Assembly: GCF_900106555.1 (NCBI RefSeq)
Contig: NZ_FNOE01000005.1
Coordinates: forward strand, 1-64,000
Reading direction: 5' to 3'
DNA length: 64,000 nucleotides
DNA from: Nitrosomonas oligotropha
GTDB lineage: Bacteria > Pseudomonadota > Gammaproteobacteria > Burkholderiales > Nitrosomonadaceae
The notes beneath the pieces were generated by a model that worked only from the letters and a program-made list of their open reading frames with translations, was not told where the DNA came from and searched no databases. Shown one piece after another: positions 18,323 through 28,843 of this stretch. Within the stretch, counting starts at the first letter, position 1. Each line of letters begins with the position of its first letter. The translations under genes and the position numbers were made by a program.

Positions 18323-19396
18323 TTAACCCCTTACCGCATGGAATTCACGGCTTAAGGTATGAACAGCATCCACCAGGGCTGCTGCATTTTCCGGCGGCGT
18401 AAACTGAGAAATGCCATGCCCCAGATTAAACACATGGCCACTTCCGTTGCCATAACTGGCCAATATCTTCGCTACTTCCGCGGTGATGACTTCCGGAGGT
18501 GCAAAAAGCACCGATGGATCCAAATTTCCCTGCAAAGCAACTTTATTGCCCACACGCCGCCGCGCATCGCCGATATCGATTGTCCAATCCAATCCGACCG
18601 CATCGCAGCCGATGTCCGCAATCGCTTCCAGCCACAGTCCCCCACCCTTGGTAAACACAATGTTGGGAATGCGTACGCCATCGTGTTCCCGTTTCAATCC
18701 GGCAATAATTTGCTGGATATAGCGCAGCGAGAACTCTTTATAAGCTGAATGCGAAAGCGCACCGCCCCATGTATCAAAAATCATAACCGTCTGCGCACCG
18801 GATTCAATTTGCGCGTTAAGATAAGCGATCACCGCCTTTGCATTCACATCCAGTATATGGTGTAGCAATTCGGGGCGTTGATACAGCATGGTTTTAATTT
18901 CACGGAATTCGGTACCCCCGCGCCCTTCCACCATATAACACGCCAATGTAAAGGGACTACCGGAAAAACCAATCAAAGGCACACGGTTATCCAATGCGTT
19001 ACGGATTTCCGAAACCGCATCCATGACATAGCGTAAATCCGTATTGGGATCCGGAACTTTCAATGCGCGAATTTCTTTTTCCTCGCGCAGAGGATGTTTA
19101 AACATCGGTCCTTCACCTTGGGCAAAATATAATCCCAGCCCCATGGCATCAGGTATGGTCAAAATATCCGAAAACAATATGGCGGCATCCAGCGGAAAAC
19201 GAGCCAGAGGTTGCAGGGTGACTTCGGTTGCAAATCCAGGATTTTTACACAAGGATAAGAAATCCCCGGCGCGTGCCCGGGTAGCATTATATTCCGCCAG
19301 ATAGCGGCCTGCTTGCCGCATCAGCCAGACAGGTGTGTATTCAATGGGTTGTTTCAGTAATGCGCGTAGGAACGTATCATTCTTCAGTGTTGTCAT
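18323..19396 (-). CDS. hemE: Uroporphyrinogen decarboxylase HemE
   Basis: HemE decarboxylates uroporphyrinogen III to coproporphyrinogen III in haem synthesis. The 357-residue product has the family signature [12 protein letters not shown] near residue 22, [15 protein letters not shown] (catalytic Asp region), [16 protein letters not shown] and [16 protein letters not shown] at the C-terminus. The two-component genes follow closely. Cytochrome-rich ammonia oxidisers need much haem, but no regulation is visible here. Confidence 0.96.
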   Translation of the reverse strand: MTTLKNDTFLRALLKQPIEYTPVWLMRQAGRYLAEYNATRARAGDFLSLCKNPGFATEVTLQPLARFPLDAAILFSDILTIPDAMGLGLYFAQGEGPMFKHPLREEKEIRALKVPDPNTDLRYVMDAVSEIRNALDNRVPLIGFSGSPFTLACYMVEGRGGTEFREIKTMLYQRPELLHHILDVNAKAVIAYLNAQIESGAQTVMIFDTWGGALSHSAYKEFSLRYIQQIIAGLKREHDGVRIPNIVFTKGGGLWLEAIADIGCDAVGLDWTIDIGDARRRVGNKVALQGNLDPSVLFAPPEVITAEVAKILASYGNGSGHVFNLGHGISQFTPPENAAALVDAVHTLSREFHAVRG

Positions 19397-19546
19397 TAAA
19401 AAGCCTATGTTTTATCTTTCTTTTGAAAGGCTGTTTCTATCTAGAATCAGGCCTTTTTTCAATCGTTAATATTACCAGCGAATAGCGATCACGTATATTG
19501 CTAATCCGGCACATGCAGCAGCCGGCACTTTACAAATGCTGAAAAA

Positions 19547-20668
19547 TTAACTCTCCGCGATGGCAAATAAGCGCTGATATTCTTTGATCGCATAGCGATC
19601 TGTCATCCCGGCAATATAATCTGCGATTGCCTGGTGTCCTTCCTGTGCAAATTTTTTCTGATACTTAACCGGCAGCAATTGTACTTCCGTGCTGAATGCC
19701 GCGAACAACCGTTCAATCGTGTGGCGCGCTTTGTTACTCATCCGCACGACACGAAAATGCCGGTACAAATTATCAAACAAAAATTTCTTCAATTCCTGCT
19801 GCTCTTGCTTTATCTGCTGGCTAAAACCGATCAGCGGCGGCGCTGCATGCACATCGACCAGATGCTCGATACCGGCATCCAGGATGTTACAGGTGCTTTG
19901 CCGGGTCAGATCGGTAACCAGTGTATTGATCATGCTGCGGATTGTTTCATACACCATTCTGCGTTCCGGCAACACGGGGTATTTATCTTGCACGTGCTGC
20001 AAATGACGCGAAAAAATAGATACTTCTTGCAATTGTCCCAATGTGATTAAACCTGAGCGCAGCCCATCATCGATGTCATGATTATTGTAAGCGATTTCAT
20101 CGGCGAAATTAGCCAGCTGCGCTTCCAGAGAAGGCCTTTTATGCTGCAAAAAACGCTCACCCAGGGAACCCAGCTTGGGAATATTTTTCCTCGCCACATG
20201 TTTGATGATTCCTTCGCGCGTTTCATAACAGAGATTCAGGCCGTCAAAAGCTCCATACCGCTCTTCCAGCACATCAACCACGCGCAAGGATTGCAGGTTA
20301 TGTTCAAAACCACCGTAATCGCGCATGCAGTCGTTCAGTGCATCCTGACCGGCGTGCCCAAACGGCGTATGTCCCAGATCATGCGCCAGCGTAATGGCTT
20401 CGACCAGATCCTCGTTTAATCCCAAGTTTCTTGCAATCGAGCGCCCGATTTGCGCCACTTCCAAACTATGCGTCAGGCGCGTGCGGAACAAGTCGCCTTC
20501 ATGATTAACAAACACCTGAGTTTTATATTCCAGGCGGCGGAATGCAGCGGAGTGTATGATGCGATCACGGTCGCGCTGAAATTCACTGCGCCCGCTCGCC
20601 AGTTCTTCCTGAATCGCCCGCCCGCGCGAATTATCGCAAGACACGGCATAAGCAACCCGTTTACTCAT
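19547..20668 (-). CDS. dgt: Deoxyguanosinetriphosphate triphosphohydrolase-like protein
   Basis: This HD-superfamily enzyme hydrolyses dNTPs to nucleoside and triphosphate. The HD motif residues are clear: [28 protein letters not shown] and [15 protein letters not shown] choose the start at 20668 because its ATG overlaps the stop of the upstream aroK-aroB gene (ATGA), giving 373 residues; an ATG four codons earlier is also open. The gene continues the aroKB-dgt order common in betaproteobacteria. Confidence 0.93.
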   Translation of the reverse strand: MSKRVAYAVSCDNSRGRAIQEELASGRSEFQRDRDRIIHSAAFRRLEYKTQVFVNHEGDLFRTRLTHSLEVAQIGRSIARNLGLNEDLVEAITLAHDLGHTPFGHAGQDALNDCMRDYGGFEHNLQSLRVVDVLEERYGAFDGLNLCYETREGIIKHVARKNIPKLGSLGERFLQHKRPSLEAQLANFADEIAYNNHDIDDGLRSGLITLGQLQEVSIFSRHLQHVQDKYPVLPERRMVYETIRSMINTLVTDLTRQSTCNILDAGIEHLVDVHAAPPLIGFSQQIKQEQQELKKFLFDNLYRHFRVVRMSNKARHTIERLFAAFSTEVQLLPVKYQKKFAQEGHQAIADYIAGMTDRYAIKEYQRLFAIAES

Positions 20669-22359
20669 TCCGTCATGCAAGCCAGGATGGTTTCGTTCAA
20701 AACGGCGGGTGTGATGTCCGCGCGCATCACTGCTTCACCGATACGATTGAGCACGATAAAGCGCGTTTTTCCGGATTCCACCTTCTTATCCAGCAGCATC
20801 AGCTCTAAATATTTCTCCGCTGGCATTTCCGGTGCAACAACCGGCAATCCCGCCTGGATAAAAATCTTGCGGATGCGCTGAACATCCGCCTCGCTGATCA
20901 GTTTCATGCGCCGGGATAATTCCGCTGCCATTACCGTTCCGGCCGCCACGGCCTCGCCATGCAGCCAAACGCCATAGCCCATGCCATTTTCAATCGCATG
21001 GCCAAAAGTATGTCCCAGATTCAGCAAAGCCCGGATGCCTTTTTCTTTTTCGTCCGCGGCGACAATTTCCGCTTTATTTTCGCAACTGCGCTGAATCGCT
21101 TCGTTCAATGTCACAGGATCGCGCGCCAATAAGCGGTGCATATTTTGCTCCAGCCAATCAAAAAAAGCCGGATCGCGAATCAAACCGTACTTGATAACTT
21201 CCGCCAAACCCGCACGTAACTCTCGATCGGGCAAGGTATTTAACGTTGCGCTATCCGCCAATACCATCAGCGGCTGATAAAAAGCACCAATCATATTTTT
21301 ACCCAACGGATGATTGATGCCGGTTTTACCGCCTACCGATGAATCCACCTGCGCCAGCAGTGTTGTCGGAATCTGGATAAAAGGCACGCCGCGCAAATAA
21401 GTCGCCGCCGCGAATCCGGTCAGATCACCGACCACACCGCCACCAAGCGCCAATATCGTGGTATTCCGTTCGCAGTGATTTTTTAACAGCGCATCGAAGA
21501 TGATATTAAGCGTTTCCCAGTTTTTATGGGTCTCACCATCCGGCAGAATAATCGGCATCGTACGAACCCCCTGCTTTTCCAGCGCCGTTTGCAGTTTCTC
21601 CAGATAGAGCGGCGCGACGGTGGAATTGCTGACAATCGCAACGCGCTTTTGCGGCAAGCACGACACAATCAAATCAATGTGCTGCAGAATACCGTGTCCG
21701 ATATGGATCGGGTAACTGCGCTTTTCCGCTGACGGAGTAAAATCAACCATAATGGTTTGCATAATATTGCTCTGATCACCTTGCATGATAGTGTTGAAAT
21801 CAATCGATATTAATTTGTTAATCAGTTTTTGCACTAAAAAGCGCACACCTTGCTTTCCGCTGTCGATGATGACATGCGCGGTTTCGCGATACAGCGCATC
21901 CCGTTGCACATAGAGTTCATTCAATCGGGCGTACAGATTCTGTGTTTGCAGTAATGGCCGGTTTTTATCGTGGCGGGTGCGCCGGTACAGATCGTTAACC
22001 GATGCGCGTAAATAGATCACGATACCACTGCGCTTCAGCAATTGCCGGTTTTCAGGATTGAGAATGGCGCCGCCGCCGGTCGCTAAAATGATGTTCCGTT
22101 TTTGGCTCAACTCAAGTAGCGCCTCCGATTCGCGTTTGCGAAAACCGGCTTCGCCTTCAATCTCAAAAATAACCGGAATTTTTACTCCGGTGCGTTCCTG
22201 AATCTCATGATCGGAATCGACGAACTCTTTATCCAGCGAACTAGCCAAGGCTTTGCCAATAGTCGTTTTTCCGGCTCCCATCATACCGACCAGAATGATA
22301 TTGGTACTCCCCAGTTTTTTCTGAATGGGTTGCAGTATTTTTGTTTTGCTTAAATTCAT
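20665..22359 (-). CDS. aroKB: Fused shikimate kinase / 3-dehydroquinate synthase (AroK-AroB)
   Basis: One uninterrupted frame of 564 codons encodes two enzymes of the shikimate pathway. Residues 1 to about 186 are a shikimate kinase: P-loop GMMGAGKTT (25-33), [29 protein letters not shown] and the lid RNRPLL-like DKNRPLL. Residues from about 204 to 564 are a full 3-dehydroquinate synthase: [68 protein letters not shown]. The linker (about 187-203) contains Met192, Met200 and Met204; Met200 (nt 21762) is where a separate AroB would be expected to start. In most relatives aroK and aroB are separate adjacent genes, so stop-codon loss between them is likely. Reinitiation could still yield free AroB. 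Confidence 0.92.
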   Translation of the reverse strand: MNLSKTKILQPIQKKLGSTNIILVGMMGAGKTTIGKALASSLDKEFVDSDHEIQERTGVKIPVIFEIEGEAGFRKRESEALLELSQKRNIILATGGGAILNPENRQLLKRSGIVIYLRASVNDLYRRTRHDKNRPLLQTQNLYARLNELYVQRDALYRETAHVIIDSGKQGVRFLVQKLINKLISIDFNTIMQGDQSNIMQTIMVDFTPSAEKRSYPIHIGHGILQHIDLIVSCLPQKRVAIVSNSTVAPLYLEKLQTALEKQGVRTMPIILPDGETHKNWETLNIIFDALLKNHCERNTTILALGGGVVGDLTGFAAATYLRGVPFIQIPTTLLAQVDSSVGGKTGINHPLGKNMIGAFYQPLMVLADSATLNTLPDRELRAGLAEVIKYGLIRDPAFFDWLEQNMHRLLARDPVTLNEAIQRSCENKAEIVAADEKEKGIRALLNLGHTFGHAIENGMGYGVWLHGEAVAAGTVMAAELSRRMKLISEADVQRIRKIFIQAGLPVVAPEMPAEKYLELMLLDKKVESGKTRFIVLNRIGEAVMRADITPAVLNETILACMTE

Positions 22360-22427
22360 AGGTGCGATTGTAGCCGAATTCGCATTCCCTTCGCAGGGGC
22401 ACCTACGGTTTCAGCGCTGCCAATAAA

Positions 22428-25400
22428 CTACTCGCGGGGTTTATTGACGGGTTTATAAGACAATGTTGCGGACTGCCGCGCCACTTTCTGCCGGGTTTCA
22501 GCTTGCATGCTTTTTTGATTGCGCACAAACCAGGAAAAAAATAACGGTACGAATATCGTCGCCACACAAGTGGCCATGATCATTCCGCCAAAAACACCAG
22601 TTCCCATGGACTGGCGCGCCGCCGAACCGGCGCCGGTGGCGATCACCAAAGGTACCACACCCAATATGAACGCCATCGAAGTCATGACAATAGGCCGGAA
22701 ACGCAGCTGCGCCGACTGAATGGCCGCCGCCTGAATACTCACCCCTTCTTTCATTTTCTGGCTGGCGAATTCAACCAATAGAATGGCGTTTTTTGCGGTC
22801 AACCCAATTAACGTCACCATACCGATCTGGAAATAAATATCATTGGGCATATCACGCAGCAAAATCGCCACCAGCGCGCCTACCATCGCAAATGGAATCG
22901 CCATAATGACCGCCAGCGGCAAGGCCCAGGTTTCGAATTGCGCCGCAAGAATCAGAAAAACCATCACCACCGCCAAACTGAAAGCGAAAATCGCCGCCGA
23001 ACCCATTTTCTTTTCCTGAAATGCAGTGCCAGTCCAGGCAATTTGATAACCTTCCGGGAGCGTCTCGGCGGCAATCCGTTCAACCAGTGCAATCGCTTCG
23101 CCTGAACTGACATCGTGCGCCGCACTGCCGACTATTTTGGCCGACAATAATCCATTAAACCGCTCCAATTGCTCCGCACCGGCGATATGTTTTACTTTAC
23201 TCAGCGCCGATAAGGGAATCATCGCGCCGGACTGCGCACGCACGTACACTTTCCCCAAATCCTCCGCAGTCATGCGATAAGCCGCTTCCGCCTGCAATTG
23301 CACGCGATAGGTACGTCCGGAGCGGTTAAAATCGTTCACGTAAAAGGAACCCATGGTGCTTTGCAACGTGGCATAGATTTCCGAAATGGGAACACCTTGC
23401 GTGATCGCTTTGGCTTCATCGACTTCGATAAAATATTGCGGCACCGTCGAGCGTAAAAAGGTATTGACGCTGGCCAGCTTGGGATCTTGCTTCAACGCTT
23501 GCATCAACTCGTTCACCACCGCGGTCAATTGCGCGGTGTCCGAATTGGTGCGGCTCTGCACATATAATTCAAACCCGCCGGTATTTCCCAAGCCGCGTAT
23601 TGCCGGTGGATTAAACGCGATCGCCAGACCATCCGGCTGCTGCGCACCGACCAGGAAGAGCTTACCGACAATATCGGCTGCTGTCGTCGTGCGTTCCGAC
23701 CAATCCTTCAACCGCACAAACATGGTCGATACGTTGGTTTTATTACCACCACCAATGAAATCCAGCCCATTCACGGCAAACTGAAAAGCCACGGCGGATT
23801 CCTTGCTCATCTCGGTACTGATGGCGTTGGCCGTCTTGGTGGTTCGCGCCAGTGTCGCACCATCGGGCAGGATGACCGCCGCAATCACATAACCTTGATC
23901 TTCCGGCGGCACGAAACTATCCGGAATATTTTTGACCAGATAAGCCAGGCCGCCAATCATCACCACAAACAGCAATATGCTCCGGCCGGTATGGCGCAGG
24001 CTCAAACCGACCATATCGACATACAACCGGCGCACACGCTCAAAATGATTATTAAACCAATCAAAAAAAACCGAGCGCCGATGCGAGGAGCGCAGTAATA
24101 CCGCGCACAGTGTCGGCGTCAAAGTCAATGCCACAATACCGGAAATCACCGCGGCAACCGCCACCGTCACGGCAAACTGCTGGTACAGCTCGCCGGCAAT
24201 ACCGCCCAGAAAAGCCACCGGAATAAAAACCGCCGCCAAAACCATCGTCATTGCTACCACCGCGCTCGATACTTGCTGCATTGCCTTGATGGCGGCATCG
24301 ATCGGCGACAGATTTTCCTGCGACATCAACCGCTCAATATTTTCCAGCACAACGATCGCATCATCGACCACAATACCAATCGACAGCACCATCGCAAACA
24401 GTGTCAGTGTATTGATCGAATACCCGAGTAACCACAATCCGGCAAACGTACCGATCAAGGAAATCGGGATAGCAATAATGGGAATCAACGTCGCCCGCCA
24501 GCTCTGCAAAAACACATAAACCACCAGAACCACCAGCAACATCGCTTCACCCAGCGTTTTCACCACCTCCCAAATAGATGCTTTAACAAATACGCTGGTG
24601 TCATACGAAATAAAGTATTCCAAACCCTCGGGAAAATAATGCTTCAGCTCGTTCATGCGGGTTTTCACAGCCGCAGCGGTTTCCAGCGCATTGGCGCCGG
24701 TACGCAGGAAAATGCCGATTCCCAAACCCGGTTCGCCATTCAACAATGTCTGTGCGGAATAATCCTGCGCACCCAGTTCAATGCGCGCCACATCCTTGAG
24801 ATACAGCACACCACGCGGCCCGTCCGAACGCAAAATGATATTTTCAAACTCTTCCGGTTCCAATAACCGTCCTTTTGCGGTTACGGTGTATACCAATTGC
24901 TGATCGGCAATCGCAGGCTCCTGGCCGATTTTTCCGACGGCCTGCTGCGCATTCTGCGTGCGGACGGCATTCGCGATATCGCTGGTGGTGATACCCAGCT
25001 GCGCCATACGGTCGGGCCTCAACCAAATGCGCATGGAGTAATCTTGCGCACCGAAAATCCGCGCTTCGCCAACACCGGTTGCACGCCGCAAATCATCGAG
25101 AATGTTGTTAGTGATGAAGTTGCTCAAGAACAGCGTGGTATGTTTGGGATCCTTTGAAGTTACGGCAAAAACCAGCAACAAATCGTTTGAACGCTTCTGC
25201 ACGGTAATACCCGAGCGTCTGACTTCATCGGGCAAACGCGCCAATGCCGTGTTGATTTCATTACTGACATTGAACGTGGCACGGTCTATGTCAGTGCCGA
25301 TTTCAAATGTAATGGTGATGGTCAGCCGTCCGCTGGAATCCGCGCTGGAGCTAAAATACAGCAAACCTTCGATGGCGCTGAGTTTTTCCTCAATCGGCGC

Positions 25401-25586
25401 AGCCACCGTTTTGATCATTGTGTCGGCATTTGCGCCTGGAAAGGTGGCGGTTACGATAACCGTCGGCGGCGTGATTTTCGGATATTGTTCAATCGGTAAT
25501 TGCGTAGCTGCTGCCAATCCGGCTAAAACGATAATGATCGATAATACCGATGCAAAAATCGGTCGAGTAATAAAAAATTGGACCAT
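22428..25586 (-). CDS. RND multidrug efflux permease (HAE1/AcrB family)
   Basis: The 1052-residue inner-membrane pump uses the proton gradient to export substrates. It has the classic layout of twelve helices and two large periplasmic loops: the N-terminal FFITRPIFASVLSIII, the helix-4 motif GIVVDDAIVVLENIERL with the proton-relay Asp pair, and GLTAKNAILLVEF near helix 10. AcrB-like features (EQYPKITPPTV, FIPVAFLGGIAGELY) favour a hydrophobe/amphiphile exporter rather than a metal pump. It follows the adaptor gene after 11 bp. No outer-membrane factor is adjacent. Confidence 0.95.
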   Translation of the reverse strand: MVQFFITRPIFASVLSIIIVLAGLAAATQLPIEQYPKITPPTVIVTATFPGANADTMIKTVAAPIEEKLSAIEGLLYFSSSADSSGRLTITITFEIGTDIDRATFNVSNEINTALARLPDEVRRSGITVQKRSNDLLLVFAVTSKDPKHTTLFLSNFITNNILDDLRRATGVGEARIFGAQDYSMRIWLRPDRMAQLGITTSDIANAVRTQNAQQAVGKIGQEPAIADQQLVYTVTAKGRLLEPEEFENIILRSDGPRGVLYLKDVARIELGAQDYSAQTLLNGEPGLGIGIFLRTGANALETAAAVKTRMNELKHYFPEGLEYFISYDTSVFVKASIWEVVKTLGEAMLLVVLVVYVFLQSWRATLIPIIAIPISLIGTFAGLWLLGYSINTLTLFAMVLSIGIVVDDAIVVLENIERLMSQENLSPIDAAIKAMQQVSSAVVAMTMVLAAVFIPVAFLGGIAGELYQQFAVTVAVAAVISGIVALTLTPTLCAVLLRSSHRRSVFFDWFNNHFERVRRLYVDMVGLSLRHTGRSILLFVVMIGGLAYLVKNIPDSFVPPEDQGYVIAAVILPDGATLARTTKTANAISTEMSKESAVAFQFAVNGLDFIGGGNKTNVSTMFVRLKDWSERTTTAADIVGKLFLVGAQQPDGLAIAFNPPAIRGLGNTGGFELYVQSRTNSDTAQLTAVVNELMQALKQDPKLASVNTFLRSTVPQYFIEVDEAKAITQGVPISEIYATLQSTMGSFYVNDFNRSGRTYRVQLQAEAAYRMTAEDLGKVYVRAQSGAMIPLSALSKVKHIAGAEQLERFNGLLSAKIVGSAAHDVSSGEAIALVERIAAETLPEGYQIAWTGTAFQEKKMGSAAIFAFSLAVVMVFLILAAQFETWALPLAVIMAIPFAMVGALVAILLRDMPNDIYFQIGMVTLIGLTAKNAILLVEFASQKMKEGVSIQAAAIQSAQLRFRPIVMTSMAFILGVVPLVIATGAGSAARQSMGTGVFGGMIMATCVATIFVPLFFSWFVRNQKSMQAETRQKVARQSATLSYKPVNKPRE

Positions 25587-25597
25587 GAATGCAATTG

Positions 25598-26830
25598 TTA
25601 GTTATTGATGGAGTCTAGGCCCGGTTGTAAAGAAGGGAGCTGGTCTCGCACTTGCGGCTCGATCTTTTTGCCCGGCATCAGCTTGATGAGATTGTCAACC
25701 ACCACGCGATCACCCGTTTGCAATCCTTCCAGAATAATCCAGTCTTTCCCCATCCAGTTATCCACGATAACGGGGCGTTGCGTGGCTTCATCGCTGTCGT
25801 TTAGCACATAGACAAAACGCCCTCTATCCGAAGTCAGCACGGCTACCTGCGGCACCATGAAAACTGCCCTCGATTCCCCGGCGGTGACCCGTATCCGGAC
25901 AAATTGTCCGGGAAATACGCGCTGATCTTCATTGGCAAAAGTTGCGCGCAATTGCTGCGTACCGAGCTGAGGATCGATTTTACTCGCGGCAAAATTGATT
26001 TTCCCTTCCTGCTCATACTCCGATCCATCCGGCAGAATCATTTTTACACGATGCACATTTTTTTCGCTTAAGTGCCCGCCCAATCGAGCGACTTCATTAT
26101 CCGCGAAACTGAATCTCACCCAGATCGGCGATAATTGCGTCAAGGTCGTCAGCAAGCTACTATTGGCTGATACCAGCGTGCCTTCGGACAATTGCGAGCG
26201 GCCTGTTACACCCTTTTCCGGCGCTCTGACGGTAGTATAGGAAAGATTGAGTTCCGCTTGCTGCACACGGACTTTGGCCGCCTGTAGAGCAGCCGCGGCA
26301 ATCGCCAGATCGGCCGTAGCCAAGTCATAGGCGCGTTGACTGACAAAATTTTCCGCTAGCAACTGCCGTTGCCGGTCTTCATCGCTTTTCGCGCGCAGTA
26401 CCCGCACATTCTGTTCTTGCAACGCCGCCTTTGCTTCCGCCAAAGCATTCTGAAATGGCTCCGGATCGATCAAAAATAACGGCTGACCGGCTTCCACAGC
26501 CATTCCTTCGGTATACAAGCGTTTGAGCAAAATACCGCCTACACGCGTACGGATTTCAATTTCCTTGGCGCCCTCGGTTTGCGCGATCGTTTCCAGGCTG
26601 ACCGGCATTATCACCGGCTGCACAGCCACAATCGTGGCCGGTATGGCTTGATTTTTACCGGGTGCCGGTTGCGCGGGTTTGTTACCGTTACATGCCATCA
26701 GCAAAAAAACCATCAAACCATAACAGCAGAAATTGACACAGCTCTGCTTATCGATTCCGGCGGTTCGCAGAAATTTTGGATAGTAGTAGACGAAAAAAGC
26801 TAAAAAACCGGGAATTATCACTCGAGTCAT
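25598..26830 (-). CDS. RND periplasmic adaptor (membrane fusion protein)
   Basis: The 410-residue product links the RND permease to an outer-membrane channel. The N-terminal region contains a lipoprotein-like signal ending GLMVFLLMACNG (Cys at about 47), preceded by about 38 residues of uncertain reality, so the true start may lie further in, although no better start codon with a ribosome binding site is visible. Further motifs: EIEIRTRVGGILLKRLYTEG (lipoyl domain), a coiled-coil hairpin about 145-200, and the beta-barrel segment ending VFPGQFVRIRV. It is the first gene of the operon. Confidence 0.92.
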   Translation of the reverse strand: MTRVIIPGFLAFFVYYYPKFLRTAGIDKQSCVNFCCYGLMVFLLMACNGNKPAQPAPGKNQAIPATIVAVQPVIMPVSLETIAQTEGAKEIEIRTRVGGILLKRLYTEGMAVEAGQPLFLIDPEPFQNALAEAKAALQEQNVRVLRAKSDEDRQRQLLAENFVSQRAYDLATADLAIAAAALQAAKVRVQQAELNLSYTTVRAPEKGVTGRSQLSEGTLVSANSSLLTTLTQLSPIWVRFSFADNEVARLGGHLSEKNVHRVKMILPDGSEYEQEGKINFAASKIDPQLGTQQLRATFANEDQRVFPGQFVRIRVTAGESRAVFMVPQVAVLTSDRGRFVYVLNDSDEATQRPVIVDNWMGKDWIILEGLQTGDRVVVDNLIKLMPGKKIEPQVRDQLPSLQPGLDSINN

Positions 26831-27133
26831 TACTTAAAAAATTCAAAATTCAAAATTCTATTCACTATGGAAAAACCACAAAAGCAGAAATGGGTTCTGT
26901 ATAATAGCTGCTCATGGTAGCTTGACGGATAATGTAGAAGTATTGCATATATGAAGATAAGATATTCCTCATAATTTTACCTGCCAGCAAATACACAGTT
27001 AAGTGTTTGTGCCTACAGTTCTGTCATAGCCGTTAGATCTGGCTATTGAACTGATACCGGTCGTATTAAAACTGCTTGATCTGATCAGCCATATTTATTT
27101 TTAATACTCGATAAATTTTAAAGGTGCGTTAAT
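26831..27133. other. Divergent intergenic region between RND operon and multicopper oxidase
   Basis: This 303-bp gap holds no gene. Next to the adaptor start there are three tandem copies of AAAATTC (26838-26858). Further right, TTGACG (about 26922) is followed at about 18 bp by an AT-rich CATATAT, a weak promoter candidate for the multicopper oxidase. The oxidase gene has a good AAAGG ribosome binding site. A CTGATCAG palindrome occurs at about 27082. Confidence 0.4.
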
Positions 27134-28843
27134 ATGCCTATTCGTATTGTTATTGCCCTATTGATTTTCTCCTTGCTGTCGTCAGCAGCGGTCCAGGCAT
27201 CGCTGAAGCTACCAGAAACAGTGAAAGTTGATCCGGCCGCGTTAACCGCTGAACCGATGTGCGATCCTAAGATTTCACCAGCATGGCGGGAAGCCCAGGA
27301 AATTGATGGCGTAAAAATTGCAGCATCGCCCGGTTGCAGTCCGGATAATCCCGCCTGGATTGCAGCGGCAGTCAAAGGAACCAATCACGTCTCCATGGAT
27401 ACCTTGATGAAAACCGGTCTTTCGCCGGATGCCATCATCAAAACCGATGATCTGGACGGAGACGGTGATCCCGACCGGATTATCATCAAACTGGAAATCA
27501 TGGAGCTGAATGGCAAATCCCCGGATTTCCCCGGTTTAGTGCCAACATTCGACATTGCTCCGGGCGTACAACCGGGCGCTTGGGTATTTGCGCCAAAAAC
27601 CAGCGGCATGTCGACCGAGAATTTTGAAAGCGTCCGTGCTAATCCCCTACTGCGCCTACCATCACCCGTGATTCGGGTTGAAGTGGGTGATATCGTTCAA
27701 ATCGTACTGGAAAACACGCATTATTTTCCGCACAGCATTCACTTACATGGCGTAGACCATCCTTTCTCGCACGGTGACCATGCCGGTCAGGACGGTGTGC
27801 CGCAAACCAGCGAAGTGGAATTGATGCCGGGCGGACGTCGTGTGTATGAATTCCAGGCAAGACAGCCAGGTACTATGTTTTACCACTGTCACGTACAAAC
27901 GCATACCCATCTGGCCATGGGACTGGCGGGGATGATTGTCGTGGAAGAAAACCGGCCGAACAACTGGTTGCAAACCCTGAATATCGGTGCAGGTCATGTC
28001 CGTCACCCATCTGTCGCAGTGCGCGAGAATTTTGATCAGGAATACGATCTGCACTATCACGCGATGGATAAAGAACTGAGCGATATTATCCAGAAGTACA
28101 ACGATCCGCGGCTCATCGCACGCGACATGAATCAACGCTACGACATCACCGATTCGACCGAAGATTATTACACGCTGAATGGCCTGTCATACCCTTACAC
28201 TCTGAGAGAATCGCTTATTATTGTTGAACCCGATCAGAAAATTAAATTGCGCCTGCTCAATAGCGGCGGTGAATCGATTGCGGTTCATACGCACGGCCAT
28301 CATGCCACGATCACACATTACGACGGTGTGGAACATAATCCGGTTGCTCAAATCATGCGCGACGTATTCGACATGGCGCCGGCGCAACGCCTCGACCTGA
28401 AGCTGGAAACCGTCAACGATGGAAAACACAGTTATGGCGAAGGCGATTGGTTGATTCATGATCACCGGGAAAAAGGGATTACCACCAACGGCATGGCCGA
28501 AGGCGGCAGTATGAGTTCCATTGTGTACAAATCCTACCTGCATGACAGCGGTTTGCCCAAGGTTAATCACTTCGGCATTGATCTCAACAAATTCTTTACC
28601 AAGGAATATTACGAAAGAAGACTTCCGGTCTGGCAGGATCTGGATGAATGGTCCAGCCTCGGTTCACCCGGCGGGCAAACCGGTCTCGGCGCACAAGAGC
28701 AGACCTCATTATTGAATGGTGTGATCGGTCTGCTGATAGGACTGGTAATCTATCTGATTTTCGCCAAACGGGAGCAAATCAAACAAAGCGCTATTGCGGC
28801 AGTTTCTCGCCTAAAAGGGGCCAAAGGGAGTAACCCAAAATGA
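27134..28843 (+). CDS. Secreted, C-terminally anchored two-domain multicopper oxidase
   Basis: The 569-residue protein has a Sec signal (cleavage near VQA, 22) and a hydrophobic C-terminal helix (about 527-545) followed by a basic tail, so it is anchored with its bulk in the periplasm. Four copper motifs occur: HSIHLHG (200-206), HCHVQTHTHLAM (251-262), HTHGHH (385-390) and HDHREKGITTNGM (442-454). The type 1 ligands (His200, Cys252, His256, Met262) lie in the first cupredoxin domain only; the four HxH pairs can make the trinuclear cluster. This is the pattern called type C two-domain oxidase, but about 150 extra N-terminal residues with a Ca-like loop DLDGDGDPD are added. The stop overlaps the start of the next copper protein (ATGA). 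Substrate is unknown. Confidence 0.85.
   Translation: MPIRIVIALLIFSLLSSAAVQASLKLPETVKVDPAALTAEPMCDPKISPAWREAQEIDGVKIAASPGCSPDNPAWIAAAVKGTNHVSMDTLMKTGLSPDAIIKTDDLDGDGDPDRIIIKLEIMELNGKSPDFPGLVPTFDIAPGVQPGAWVFAPKTSGMSTENFESVRANPLLRLPSPVIRVEVGDIVQIVLENTHYFPHSIHLHGVDHPFSHGDHAGQDGVPQTSEVELMPGGRRVYEFQARQPGTMFYHCHVQTHTHLAMGLAGMIVVEENRPNNWLQTLNIGAGHVRHPSVAVRENFDQEYDLHYHAMDKELSDIIQKYNDPRLIARDMNQRYDITDSTEDYYTLNGLSYPYTLRESLIIVEPDQKIKLRLLNSGGESIAVHTHGHHATITHYDGVEHNPVAQIMRDVFDMAPAQRLDLKLETVNDGKHSYGEGDWLIHDHREKGITTNGMAEGGSMSSIVYKSYLHDSGLPKVNHFGIDLNKFFTKEYYERRLPVWQDLDEWSSLGSPGGQTGLGAQEQTSLLNGVIGLLIGLVIYLIFAKREQIKQSAIAAVSRLKGAKGSNPK

Noticed and set aside
26838-26858. Three tandem AAAATTC units as a possible iteron or CRISPR-like array
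   Set aside because: Only three very short AT-rich copies without spacers; insufficient for either interpretation.
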